Shown here: positions 1 through 8,754 of the stretch, in pieces
Layout of the letters: every line of letters starts with the position of its first letter
How positions within the stretch are numbered: position 1 is the first letter of the stretch
Assembly: GCA_026786335.1 (NCBI GenBank)
Contig: JAJAYG010000321.1
Location: 1-8,754, forward strand
Reading direction: 5' to 3'
DNA length: 8,754 nucleotides
Source: Chitinophagales bacterium
GTDB taxonomy: Bacteria; Bacteroidota; Bacteroidia; Chitinophagales; UBA10324
Program-made: the position numbers and the translations under genes
Notes under the pieces: generated by a model
What the model was told of the DNA's origin: nothing
What the model saw: only the letters and a program-made list of their open reading frames with translations
The model's database searches: none

Positions 1-23
1 GACTTCAACTCATCATAGTTTCT

Positions 24-78
24 CATGCTGAGGTATATAGCATCTAATAAAAAAACAGATGCTTCCTACGTCAGCATG
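24..78. repeat. 55-base two-tier palindrome downstream of the thi operon
   Basis: The outer arms CATGCTGA (24-31) and TCAGCATG (71-78) are perfectly complementary, as are the inner arms AGCATCT (39-45) and AGATGCT (57-63). The arms are separated by symmetric 7-base internal loops (32-38 and 64-70) and closed by an A/T-rich loop (46-56). It would fold as a long stem-loop on either strand. The sequence resembles CATGCTGA-type interspersed palindromes that I recall from Bacteroidota genomes. It begins about 90 bases past the thiH stop, so it could also stop or stabilise the 3' end of the operon transcript, but no U-run follows it on the minus strand. I see no gene in 1-165. Confidence 0.75.
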
Positions 79-134
79 ACAAAGTCGGTTTTAATAAAAA
101 AGATTTTTTCAAAAATGTTATCATGTTCTCTCAT

Positions 135-167
135 CAATTCGAAATTGACAATTCGCAATTCGCAATT
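135..167. repeat. AATTCG-rich short repeat abutting the thiH stop codon
   Basis: The 7-base unit GCAATTC recurs in tandem at the end of this stretch, and the first part contains the related inverted words CAATTCG and AAATTG. The repeat touches the thiH TAA (166-168). Similar low-complexity words occur at many gene ends in Bacteroidota. I infer it is a non-coding interspersed repeat and see no promoter or gene in it. Confidence 0.5.
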
Positions 168-1275
168 AAAAAGCGCTGTCCCAATCCTTCCAAACCACTT
201 CATACCCTTGTGACGTAATCATTTGTGCAACTGCTTGCGGTGTGCGCTCATCAGAAATTTCAAATTGCTCCAGTGCATTCAAGTTACTTGCATAACCGCC
301 GGGATCCGTTTTTGATCCTGCGCTAATAGAAGTAATTCCAAGTTTGATTGCATGATTTCGAAATTTTTCCGACTCTCTCGTTGATAATGACAACTCAACA
401 TGCTCATTAAAAATTCGGTAAGCACATATCAATTGCACGAGTTGTTTATCACTCATAGGGTGCTTTGGTTCCTGGCAACCGCTTGCTGGTCTTAACCTCG
501 GAAATGAAATCGAGTACTTTGTTTTCCAATAAATTTTCTCGAGGTAATCAAGATGCAGTGCAGTAAAAAAAGAATCAACTCTCCAATCTTCTAAACCTAA
601 CAACGCACCAAGGCCGATGCGATGTACACCTGCTTTTCCCAATCGATCAGGAGTTTCAAGGCGGTAATTGAAATTACTTTTCTTTCCCTTCGGGTGATAC
701 AGTTTGTAATTTTCTTCGTTATAAGTTTCCTGATAAACTAATACTGTGTTTACACCGCACTTAATTAATTTTTCATAATCATTTTGTTCAAGCGGTTGCA
801 CTTCCAACATAATGTTTGAAAAGTACGGCCGAATTAATCTGATTACATTTTCAAAATACTCAACACCAACAGTTTTATTTGCTTCACCGCTTACCAATAA
901 AATATGATCATAGCCCATTGCTTTAATCACATTCACTTCAGCAAGAATTTGTTCATCATTTAAAGTGACTCTAGGTATTTCATTATCCAAACTAAATCCG
1001 CAGTAGGTACAAATGTTCTTACATTCATTGGAAACATACATTGGAATATACAACTGCATCACATTACCAAAACGCTTTTGTGTAAGCCGATGACTCAGTT
1101 GTGCCATTGGTTCTAAATATTTTTCGGCAGCAGGAGAAATCAATGCAAGAAAATCTTTGGGAGTTCCTTTTCCTTCCTTTTCCATTGCACGCAATACATC
1201 AGAGTCAGTTGCCGAATAAATTTTTTCAGCAACTTGATTCCAATTGTATTGATCAAATATTTCTCTGAATGACAT
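166..1275 (-). CDS. thiH: 2-iminoacetate synthase (tyrosine lyase) ThiH
   Basis: This is a radical-SAM enzyme of 369 residues, the usual length for ThiH. It cleaves tyrosine to p-cresol and dehydroglycine (2-iminoacetate), which supplies the C2-N3 unit of the thiazole ring. The [4Fe-4S] cluster motif CX3CX2C is present as Cys85, Cys89 and Cys92 in the typical context SNECKNICTYCGF. The motif LLVSGE (about 126-131) matches the SAM-binding glycine-rich strand, and the C-terminal half carries the family-typical GLGALLGLEDWR and FPRLRPASG segments. The gene is the last of the operon and starts 9 bases after the thiG stop, so it is almost certainly co-transcribed with thiG. ThiH rather than the oxygen-dependent glycine oxidase ThiO suggests the pathway can run without oxygen. 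No clear Shine-Dalgarno site is visible. The frame is undamaged. Confidence 0.96.
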   Translation of the reverse strand: MSFREIFDQYNWNQVAEKIYSATDSDVLRAMEKEGKGTPKDFLALISPAAEKYLEPMAQLSHRLTQKRFGNVMQLYIPMYVSNECKNICTYCGFSLDNEIPRVTLNDEQILAEVNVIKAMGYDHILLVSGEANKTVGVEYFENVIRLIRPYFSNIMLEVQPLEQNDYEKLIKCGVNTVLVYQETYNEENYKLYHPKGKKSNFNYRLETPDRLGKAGVHRIGLGALLGLEDWRVDSFFTALHLDYLEKIYWKTKYSISFPRLRPASGCQEPKHPMSDKQLVQLICAYRIFNEHVELSLSTRESEKFRNHAIKLGITSISAGSKTDPGGYASNLNALEQFEISDERTPQAVAQMITSQGYEVVWKDWDSAF

Positions 1276-1284
1276 TGTATAAAA

Positions 1285-2055
1285 TTAATTTTCAAGAAAT
1301 GAAGTAAGCGGACTGCTCGCTTCTGCAAACTCCGAAACAATTGCAAGCTTCGATTCAAATGCAATTCTTCCTGCAATAACAGCCATCCTGAATGCAGCAG
1401 CCATGGCAACAGGATTTTCTGCCACTGCAATTGCGGTGTTTACCAATACCGCATCGGCTCCTAATTCCATTGCAAACGCTGCATGTGAAGGTGCACCAAT
1501 TCCTGCATCAACCACCACAGGAATTTTGCTTTCGCGAATAATTATTTCCAACATGCCAAGTGTTTGCAAACCTTTGTTAGAACCGATTGGTGAGCCAAGC
1601 GGCATTACTGCAGCAACGCCAACATTTTCCAATCGCTTGCACAAAACAGGATCGGCGTTGATGTAAGGCAACACAATAAATCCTTGCTTTACCAATTCTT
1701 CTGCTGCTGCTAATGTTTCGATTGGATCGGGAAGTAAGTAGCGCGGATCGGGGTGAATTTCGAGCTTCAACCAATTTGTTTCCAACGCTTCTCTTCCTAA
1801 TTGCGCAGCAAGAATTGCTTCTTTTGCATTGCGCGCGCCGCTGGTATTTGGCAACAACTGAATTGATTTTGATTTTAGAAACCATCCCAAATCATCTTCC
1901 TTTTTAGAAACATCGACACGTTTCATTGCAACAGTTACCATCTGCGTAGCTGATGCATCAATTGCTTCAGACATTTTTTGAATGGAAGAAAATTTTCCGG
2001 TACCAAGAAATAATCTTGATTGAAATGTTTTGTTGGAAATGATGAGGTCTTTCAT
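1285..2055 (-). CDS. thiG: thiazole synthase ThiG
   Basis: ThiG is a (beta/alpha)8 barrel that condenses DXP, dehydroglycine and the ThiS thiocarboxylate to the thiazole phosphate product. The 256-residue length is standard. The N-terminal signature [10 protein letters not shown] is at 13-22 and the motif PNTSGAR at 69-75. The lysine that forms the imine with DXP is Lys97 in the context WLKLEIHPD. The phosphate-binding segments [12 protein letters not shown] and [12 protein letters not shown] are intact. Its ATG overlaps the stop of the thiE reading frame by 4 bases (ATGA), a typical coupling junction. Because thiE carries early stops, ribosomes may not reach this junction in normal numbers, which could lower ThiG and ThiH output. 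ThiG needs ThiS (6204-6407) and ThiH (166-1275) as partners. Confidence 0.97.
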   Translation of the reverse strand: MKDLIISNKTFQSRLFLGTGKFSSIQKMSEAIDASATQMVTVAMKRVDVSKKEDDLGWFLKSKSIQLLPNTSGARNAKEAILAAQLGREALETNWLKLEIHPDPRYLLPDPIETLAAAEELVKQGFIVLPYINADPVLCKRLENVGVAAVMPLGSPIGSNKGLQTLGMLEIIIRESKIPVVVDAGIGAPSHAAFAMELGADAVLVNTAIAVAENPVAMAAAFRMAVIAGRIAFESKLAIVSEFAEASSPLTSFLEN

Positions 2056-2738
2056 GTTGAAAAAGTTTCGGGTTTCCCCGCGAAAAGCGGGGCAGGTGAG
2101 TTTTGTGTTTCGAGCTGCCGAAGAAATTGCTGGGTTGCTATTTTAGGTTCCATAGAAAGATTGATGGCTGAAGAAACAGCAACTCCATCTGCACCAGCAT
2201 TTATTAAATCTTCAACATCACTTATTTGAATTCCTCCTATGGCAATAATTGATTGCTGAATACCAGAAGTTTTTGCAAGTGAAATAATATTTCTAATTCC
2301 TTCCAATCCTAAAACAGGATTTTATTTTTCTTTTGTTGTAGTGAAATGAAATGGGCCTTATCCAAAATAATCAACATTATAATTTTTTGCAGCATTTAAT
2401 TCTTCAATTGAATGAATAGAAAAACCAATGATCTTTTTATCGCCTAAAATATTTCTTGTTTCCTGCCAATTCAAATCCTGCTGACCAAGATGAACACCAT
2501 CTGCATTAATTTCATTCGCAATCGCAACGCTGTCGTTGATAATAAGTGTGCAGCAAAATTTATCAGTGATTGATTTTACATCGATTGCAATCTGTTTCCA
2601 TTCATCTTTACTTTTATTCTTCACGCGTAATTGCACCCACTTCACTCCTGCCTCACATGCAATTCTAACTTGCTGGTGATGCGAAATATATTCGAGGTCT
2701 TGTGTGAGGTAATGAAGTTTTGAAATTTCTTTAAGCAT
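2052..2738 (-). pseudogene. thiE: thiamin phosphate synthase ThiE, interrupted by two in-frame TAA codons
   Basis: ThiE joins HMP-PP and thiazole phosphate to thiamin phosphate. One 229-codon frame runs from ATG at 2738 to TGA at 2052, but codon 127 (2358-2360) and codon 139 (2322-2324) are both TAA. Before the first stop the protein looks functional: QLRVK at 36-40, Asn68-Asp69, GVHLGQQD at 81-88 with metal ligand Asp88, and GFSIHS at 105-110. After it the frame still encodes GPFHFTTTKEK, then NPVLGLEG, then IAIGG (about 165-169) and GADGVAVSSAI. Nothing is shifted or missing, and both stops fall where homologues carry an aliphatic residue, so each can be explained by a single TTA-to-TAA change. 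The ATG overlaps the end of thiD by 8 bases. I call it a recent pseudogene. Sequencing error, stop readthrough or restart at TTG 2304-2306 are alternatives. The last residues derive from a hairpin repeat. Confidence 0.85.
2076..2092. repeat. GC-rich hairpin forming the 3' end of the thiE frame
   Basis: CCCCGC (2076-2081) and GCGGGG (2087-2092) form a perfect 6-base-pair GC stem around a 5-base loop. In an AT-rich operon this stands out. It lies in the last codons of thiE and translates into a tail, [15 protein letters not shown], with no counterpart in the ThiE family I know. It is 20 bases upstream of the thiG ATG (2053-2055), where it may influence ribosome passage. It is not followed closely by a proper U-run, so I do not call it a terminator. 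Confidence 0.65.
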
Positions 2739-3473
2739 GTTGAAGTATTTTTATCTGATGATGCATTCCAAGCAATCCTTCATCACTGTTTAAAAATTGA
2801 AATGAATATTCTTTAGCAGTTGCACAAGCATCGCTCAATGATGCTCCCTTTGAAAGCATAGCTGTAATTGCAGCAGATAACACGCAGCCAGAGCCATGTT
2901 TTTCATTTTTAATAACTTCTCTTGTTACAAAAACTCTCTCACTTCGCTTCTCCAGCAAAACATCTGCATGTTCATTTCCCTTCTTATAACTTTTTAAAAA
3001 CACATTGCAAAAACGGTTCAACTCTTTTGCTGCATGCATTGCATCTTCACTTTGCATCAGCAAGTTTGCTTCTGATGCATTGGGAGTTATCAATAATATT
3101 TTTGATAAAATGTTAAACAACATCCCTTCATCAAAGTGATTGTGAAAATTAAAACCGGAAGAAGATTTTAGAATGGGATCCCAAATAATTTTAAGCGAAG
3201 GGAATTTTCTTTCCAAAAAAAATAAAAGCTCATTGAGTGTTTCCAAATTTTGTATCAACCCGATTTTTGCAAATGCTACATCATACTTTGCAAGTAAGGT
3301 TTCAATCTGCAATTCAATTTGATGCAGCGGAATCCACGAAACGCCTTTGAATTCATTTTCTGTTTGCAGCGTAATGGCAGTGCATGCAGCAAGACCAAAA
3401 ACATTTAATTGCTCAAATGTTTTTGCATCGGCAAGTGCACCTGCGCCGCCGCTGGGATCAAAACCTGCTATGG

Positions 3474-3501
<28 letters not shown>
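2731..3501 (-). CDS. thiD: hydroxymethylpyrimidine/phosphomethylpyrimidine kinase ThiD
   Basis: ThiD phosphorylates HMP to HMP-P and then to HMP-PP, the pyrimidine substrate of ThiE. The 256 residues match the ribokinase-like family in length. The N-terminal substrate loop IAGFDPSGGAGALADAKTF is at 11-29, and Gln46 sits where the family contacts the pyrimidine. The strand motif WDPILKSSSG is at 107-116 and TPNASEA at 139-145. The phosphate-anchoring loop is HGSGC with Cys206, followed by VLSAAI, as in the GTGC loop of canonical ThiD. The start overlaps the end of the TenI-like gene by 28 bases and the stop overlaps the thiE start by 8 bases, so it is tightly built into the operon. The variant FDPSGG in place of the SDSGGG of enterobacterial ThiD is the main departure I note. 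Confidence 0.93.
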
Positions 3502-6060
<2,559 letters not shown>

Positions 6061-6081
6061 TTATTCCTTTACCAGTTTAAA

Positions 6082-6125
6082 AATCCTCACCCCTGCCCCT
6101 CTTCAAAGGAGAGGGATGGCTGGAG
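6082..6125. repeat. GC-rich palindromic repeat between thiS and thiC
   Basis: CCCTCT (6097-6102) pairs with AGAGGG (6110-6115) around a 7-base loop, flanked by CCTCACCCCTGC and ATGGCTGG. This is the CCTCACCCC...AGGAGAGGG type of interspersed repeat that I recall from Bacteroidota spacers. It accounts for the GC-rich part of the 176-base spacer between thiS and thiC (6028-6203). The rest of the spacer is A/T-rich, contains no gene that I can support, and shows no convincing promoter. The hairpin could set the ratio of thiS to the downstream mRNA, but this is inference. Confidence 0.65.
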
Positions 6126-6203
6126 CATCAAGTTTACATTGAATGAAATCTCATTTACTTTTTAAAAGAAAATCAGAAATCATAAATCCCCAATCCGAAA
6201 TCT

Positions 6204-6407
6204 TTACCCTCCCTGTGCTGCTTCAATAATAATAACCTCATCATTTTCATTGAGTAAAAATTGGTTCCAGTTTTTTTTTAAAAATACTGAGGCATTTACA
6301 GCAACTGCAATTCCATTCTTTTCAATCAATAATAATTTTTGAAGTAATGCCTGAAGATTTAATTCTTCGTTAAATTCCACTGGCTCGTTGTTTACTTTCA
6401 ATTTCAT
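6204..6407 (-). CDS. thiS: sulfur carrier protein ThiS
   Basis: ThiS is a ubiquitin-fold carrier of 67 residues, the usual size. Its C-terminal Gly66-Gly67 is adenylated and converted to a thiocarboxylate, which ThiG uses as the sulfur source for the thiazole. The pattern is characteristic: beta-strand MKLKVNNEPVEF, helix LQALLQKLLL, the central strand IAVAVNASVFLKK, then the acidic NENDEVIIIEAAQGG terminus. It is the first gene of the operon, about 160 bases downstream of the TPP riboswitch, and should be under its control. The start ATG (6405-6407) has no clear Shine-Dalgarno site and follows the perfect 12-base palindrome AATTTCGAAATT (6414-6425). The enzyme that activates it (ThiF or MoeB type) is not in this window. 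Confidence 0.95.
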   Translation of the reverse strand: MKLKVNNEPVEFNEELNLQALLQKLLLIEKNGIAVAVNASVFLKKNWNQFLLNENDEVIIIEAAQGG

Positions 6408-6431
6408 AATTTCAATTTCGAAATTAAGGAA

Positions 6432-6510
6432 AGTTCTAAAAATTGAATACTTTTATTTTCCTCACCCTTTTTCCTTTCCGAAGCAGAGGGAAGTGCCAAT
6501 TTTTAGAACT
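6432..6510. repeat. 79-base element with 14-base perfect terminal inverted repeats
   Basis: AGTTCTAAAAATTG (6432-6445) and CAATTTTTAGAACT (6497-6510) are exact reverse complements. The 51-base interior holds CCTCACCC and GCAGAGGGAAG, a degraded match to the repeat at 6082-6125. In the thiS leader RNA the ends would form a 14-base-pair stem that closes 24 bases before the thiS ATG. It looks like a tiny non-autonomous repeat element (MITE or REP type). I see no target-site duplication. It has no coding capacity. Confidence 0.7.
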
Positions 6511-6565
6511 GTCCATATGTAAAACAAAAAATAAAAAAGAAACTTAAGAGGCGGGACTTTTCGCT

Positions 6566-6647
6566 TTTCCCTTCGCAGGTATTATCCTGTGCAGGTTTTG
6601 AGGGTTTGTTCTCAGTACCCCAAAAATTTGGAGACACCCCTAAAGTT
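6566..6647 (-). ncRNA. TPP riboswitch (THI element) of the thi operon
   Basis: Read on the minus strand, the conserved core appears in order: CTTTAGGGGTG, then ACTGAGA, then ACCC, AACCTG, GGATAATACCTGCG and AAGGGA. These are the P2/P3 and P4/P5 elements of the THI box, including CTGAGA, which binds the pyrimidine end of TPP, and the GGATAAT segment near the diphosphate site. P1 can form between CTTT (6642-6645) and AAAG just after the GGGA. The aptamer is 160 bases upstream of thiS and should shut the operon down when TPP is abundant. The expression platform is unclear: a short GGGA/TCCC hairpin (about 6556-6571) could form, and a U-rich tract follows at about 6529-6546 on the minus strand, but the gap between them is too long for a standard terminator. 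Confidence 0.95.
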
Positions 6648-6654
6648 TACGCAG

Positions 6655-6681
6655 CGAATTTACACCATTGCTAATTGCAAA
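6655..6681 (-). promoter_or_regulatory. possible Bacteroidota-type promoter for the thi operon
   Basis: On the minus strand TTTG (6678-6681) and TAAATTCG (6655-6662) resemble the -33 TTTG and -7 TAnnTTTG boxes of the phylum's primary sigma factor. The -7 box has one mismatch. The 15-base spacer is shorter than the roughly 19 usually reported, which weakens the call. A start about 6-8 bases downstream would put the transcript's 5' end right at P1 of the riboswitch, which fits well. Confidence 0.4.
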
Positions 6682-6692
6682 ATGAAAAATGT

Positions 6693-8754
6693 TTAAGCGA
6701 TTTTAAAACTTGCTGTGAAAAAGAAAACGCTTCCTTTTCCAAGCTCACTCCTTACACTAATCTCGCCACCCATAAGATTCACCAATCGCCGCGCAATACT
6801 AAGGCCAAGGCCAGTGCCACCAAACTTACTGGTGTAAGGATCTCCCAATTGATTGAAAGCTTCAAAAATACTTTCATGTTTATCAGCAGGAATTCCTATT
6901 CCCTTATCTTCAATTTCAATATAAAGCTTTGCTAAATTTTCTGCAGATTCCTTTAGCTTAACATTCACATTCACTTTTCCGTTTCTAGAAAACTTTATTG
7001 CATTGCCCAAAAGGTTAACAAAAATTTGCTGCAGGCGCTGCTGATCACCAATTAATATTTTCGGAACAACTGCATCAACCTTACTATTGATTTTTAGTTG
7101 TTGCAAATCTGCTTTGGCTTTGAATGAATGTATTATATCTCTGAGCAATTTTCTTAAATCAAACTGCTTGCTTTCAAGAATAATTTTTCCCGATTCGATT
7201 TTGGAGATGTCGAGCAAATCATTGATTAGTACAAGTAGTGAGTTGCCGGAATATCTGACAATTTCAAGATAGTCGCGCTGCTGTGCATTTAGTTTTGACT
7301 GAAGCAACAAATCAGTAAAACCCATAATTCCATTCATTGGCGTTCTTATTTCGTGGCTGATGTTTGCCAAAAACTGACTCTTTGTTCGGCTTGCGTCTTC
7401 AGCTAATTCCTTCGCCTTCTTTAGTGATTGTTCAAATTCAATCTGCGGAGAAACATCGCGCCCCATTACTGAAACTCCAATAATTGTTTCATCACTTAGT
7501 CGAATTGGGTTTGCGCTAAACTCAACAAAAGATCGCTTGTTGTTAATTAAATACTCTTCAATAAATTGCAGAGATTTTCCGGCTAAACATTCTTCGTATA
7601 GAGCAACCCATTTTTTTGATTCATCCTGGCTCAATGCTGCAGTAATTATATCTCCCTTCTTTAGTTCATAGTTATAATGAAGCTTATATACCACGTAAAA
7701 TGGTTTATTAAAATTTACTACTCTCTTCTCAAGATCAACTGACCATATCGCTTCAACTCGGTTTTCAATCAGCGCTGTGAGTTGTGCTTTACTTTGGCGC
7801 AAATCATTTTCCATTTGCTGGCGTTCGGTTATGTCAACTGATGTACCAACCAGTCTTGCGGGTAAATTATTTTCATCTCTTACTAACTTACCTTTTGATT
7901 CCAAAAAAATCCAATTACCATTTGCATGCTGAACCCTGTAAACTGAATGAAACAAAGGACTGTTATGATTGAGGTGTGCTTTCAAATTATTAATAAACTG
8001 CTCTCTGTCATCAACATAAATTGTTGCAGCCCATTGATCAAAATATTTTGGAGAAGTTTCATCGGTGTAACCACATATTCTTTTTTTAACATGATTGAAA
8101 ACAACTTCATTGGTAACCAGATTCCATTCCCAAATTCCAACATTGGTTCCTTCAACTGCAGTGTTGAGCAGTAATTCACTGCTTGTTAATGCACGCTCAG
8201 TTTTTTTTCGGGCAGAGATGTCGAGAATACTCACCACTCTTACATCTTTACCTTTATAAATGTGCGGGCGTGAATAAACTTCAATGTCGAAACGCGAACC
8301 ATCTCTTTTTACACCGATCCATTCATCTTCAATAATTTCATTTTTTAATATCCGCTCTTTAAGTTCTTTATGGAATGAAGTGTCATAAAAACTAAGAATA
8401 CTCTTTCCATTCATTTCATCAGCACTGTATCCAAACATTTTATAAGCGGCGGTATTAAAATCAATTATAATTCCGTCTTGCTGAATAATAATTGCTTCAA
8501 GACTTTCTTCCATAAAATATCTTAACCGTTCTTTACTTTCAATAAGTGTTTGCTCTGCCTGCAGTTGCTCTGCAATGTTTTCTGCAATGGAAGACAGGTA
8601 CCCTATTTCACCTTTTTCATTTCGGTGAGCGAGTATAATTTGAGAAGATGCAACTGTTTCACCTTTTCGGTTTAGAAAAAGCGTTTGCCCTTTCCATGTT
8701 CCGGTTCTCACAACTTCGCGCAGTGCATTTCTTCGAATCACCTTTGCAGATTCC
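6693..8754 (-). CDS. multi-PAS sensor histidine kinase (N-terminus outside window)
   Basis: About 686 residues are visible; the reading frame is open to the window edge (last full codon at 8751-8753), so the GTG at 8739-8741 need not be the start. Counting from that GTG codon, the domains are: the end of a first PAS/PAC (1-60), PAS 2 (about 70-180), PAS 3 with a C-terminal PAC (about 187-310, WNLVTNEVVF to GTSVDITERQ), PAS 4 (about 318-437), a short coiled linker, then HisKA with the phosphorylated His463 in SHEIRTPMNG. The ATPase domain has N box Asn580 (LLGNAIKF), G1 box DKGIGIP (612-618) and G2 box GGTGLGLSIA (641-650). There is no transmembrane segment in the visible part and no receiver domain follows, so the partner regulator must be elsewhere. 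It ends 46 bases before the riboswitch with no terminator between, so readthrough is possible. The signal is unknown. Confidence 0.9.
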   Translation of the reverse strand, partial: ESAKVIRRNALREVVRTGTWKGQTLFLNRKGETVASSQIILAHRNEKGEIGYLSSIAENIAEQLQAEQTLIESKERLRYFMEESLEAIIIQQDGIIIDFNTAAYKMFGYSADEMNGKSILSFYDTSFHKELKERILKNEIIEDEWIGVKRDGSRFDIEVYSRPHIYKGKDVRVVSILDISARKKTERALTSSELLLNTAVEGTNVGIWEWNLVTNEVVFNHVKKRICGYTDETSPKYFDQWAATIYVDDREQFINNLKAHLNHNSPLFHSVYRVQHANGNWIFLESKGKLVRDENNLPARLVGTSVDITERQQMENDLRQSKAQLTALIENRVEAIWSVDLEKRVVNFNKPFYVVYKLHYNYELKKGDIITAALSQDESKKWVALYEECLAGKSLQFIEEYLINNKRSFVEFSANPIRLSDETIIGVSVMGRDVSPQIEFEQSLKKAKELAEDASRTKSQFLANISHEIRTPMNGIMGFTDLLLQSKLNAQQRDYLEIVRYSGNSLLVLINDLLDISKIESGKIILESKQFDLRKLLRDIIHSFKAKADLQQLKINSKVDAVVPKILIGDQQRLQQIFVNLLGNAIKFSRNGKVNVNVKLKESAENLAKLYIEIEDKGIGIPADKHESIFEAFNQLGDPYTSKFGGTGLGLSIARRLVNLMGGEISVRSELGKGSVFFFTASFKIA

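Noticed and set aside
24..78. CRISPR repeat or attachment site
   Set aside because: There is only one unit, no spacer pattern, no neighbouring cas or integrase gene and no tRNA end.
25..213. Small plus-strand gene of 62 codons
   Set aside because: It runs through the palindrome and the tandem repeat and into the 3' end of thiH. It resembles no protein family and has no ribosome-binding site.
1403..1666. Plus-strand reading frame opposite thiG
   Set aside because: It lies wholly antisense to a highly conserved gene, and its composition is a mirror of thiG codons.
2076..2092. Intrinsic terminator between thiE and thiG
   Set aside because: The hairpin is in coding sequence and no U-run follows directly on the minus strand. 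Only a TTTTT about a dozen bases later is present, and thiG starts right after.
2052..2738. A genetic code in which TAA means leucine
   Set aside because: thiS, thiC, thiD, thiG, thiH and the kinase have no internal TAA, and TAA ends several of them at the expected family length, so it is a normal stop here.
6675..6935. Plus-strand reading frame at the kinase 3' end
   Set aside because: It is antisense to the ATPase domain and shows no family features.
6693..8754. Sensor kinase as a thiamin-sensing regulator of the operon
   Set aside because: There is no partner regulator, and the operon already has a TPP riboswitch. Adjacency alone does not support a link.

Overview
The window reads as chromosomal DNA of a member of the Bacteroidota. 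The base composition is AT-rich, Shine-Dalgarno sites are mostly absent, the gene order of the thiamin cluster fits that phylum, and short GC-rich palindromic repeats are scattered between and inside genes. A Chitinophagales-like lineage is possible, but I cannot fix a genus from the sequence. Every gene lies on the minus strand, so transcription runs from high to low coordinates.

At the right edge (6693-8754) is the 3' part of a multi-PAS sensor histidine kinase whose N-terminus lies outside the window. Next come a possible promoter (6655-6681) and a clear TPP riboswitch (about 6566-6647). These head a thiamin biosynthesis operon: thiS (6204-6407), thiC (4120-6027), a TenI/ThiE-like gene (3474-4133), thiD (2731-3501), thiE (2052-2738, broken), thiG (1285-2055) and thiH (166-1275). 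From thiC to thiG, adjacent genes overlap by 4 to 28 bases, and thiH follows thiG after 9 bases, so translation is probably coupled. Positions 1-165, beyond thiH, hold only repeats.

The genes cover both branches of thiamin phosphate synthesis. ThiC makes HMP-P from AIR and ThiD phosphorylates it to HMP-PP. ThiS, ThiG and ThiH build the thiazole phosphate from the ThiS thiocarboxylate, tyrosine-derived dehydroglycine and DXP. The TenI-like protein probably aromatises the thiazole, and ThiE joins the halves. No ThiF/MoeB adenylyltransferase, needed to charge ThiS, is visible.

The main anomaly is thiE. Its 687-base frame is intact from end to end except for two TAA codons, 12 codons apart, both at positions where leucine (TTA) is expected, on either side of the conserved TTTK phosphate-binding loop. 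The paralogous TenI-like protein lacks the ThiE metal-binding aspartates and is unlikely to replace it. A second theme is short GC-rich palindromes entering the operon: one adds about 16 in-frame residues to ThiC, one forms the C-terminal tail of the thiE frame, one lies between thiS and thiC, and a 79-base element with perfect 14-base terminal inverted repeats lies between the riboswitch and thiS.
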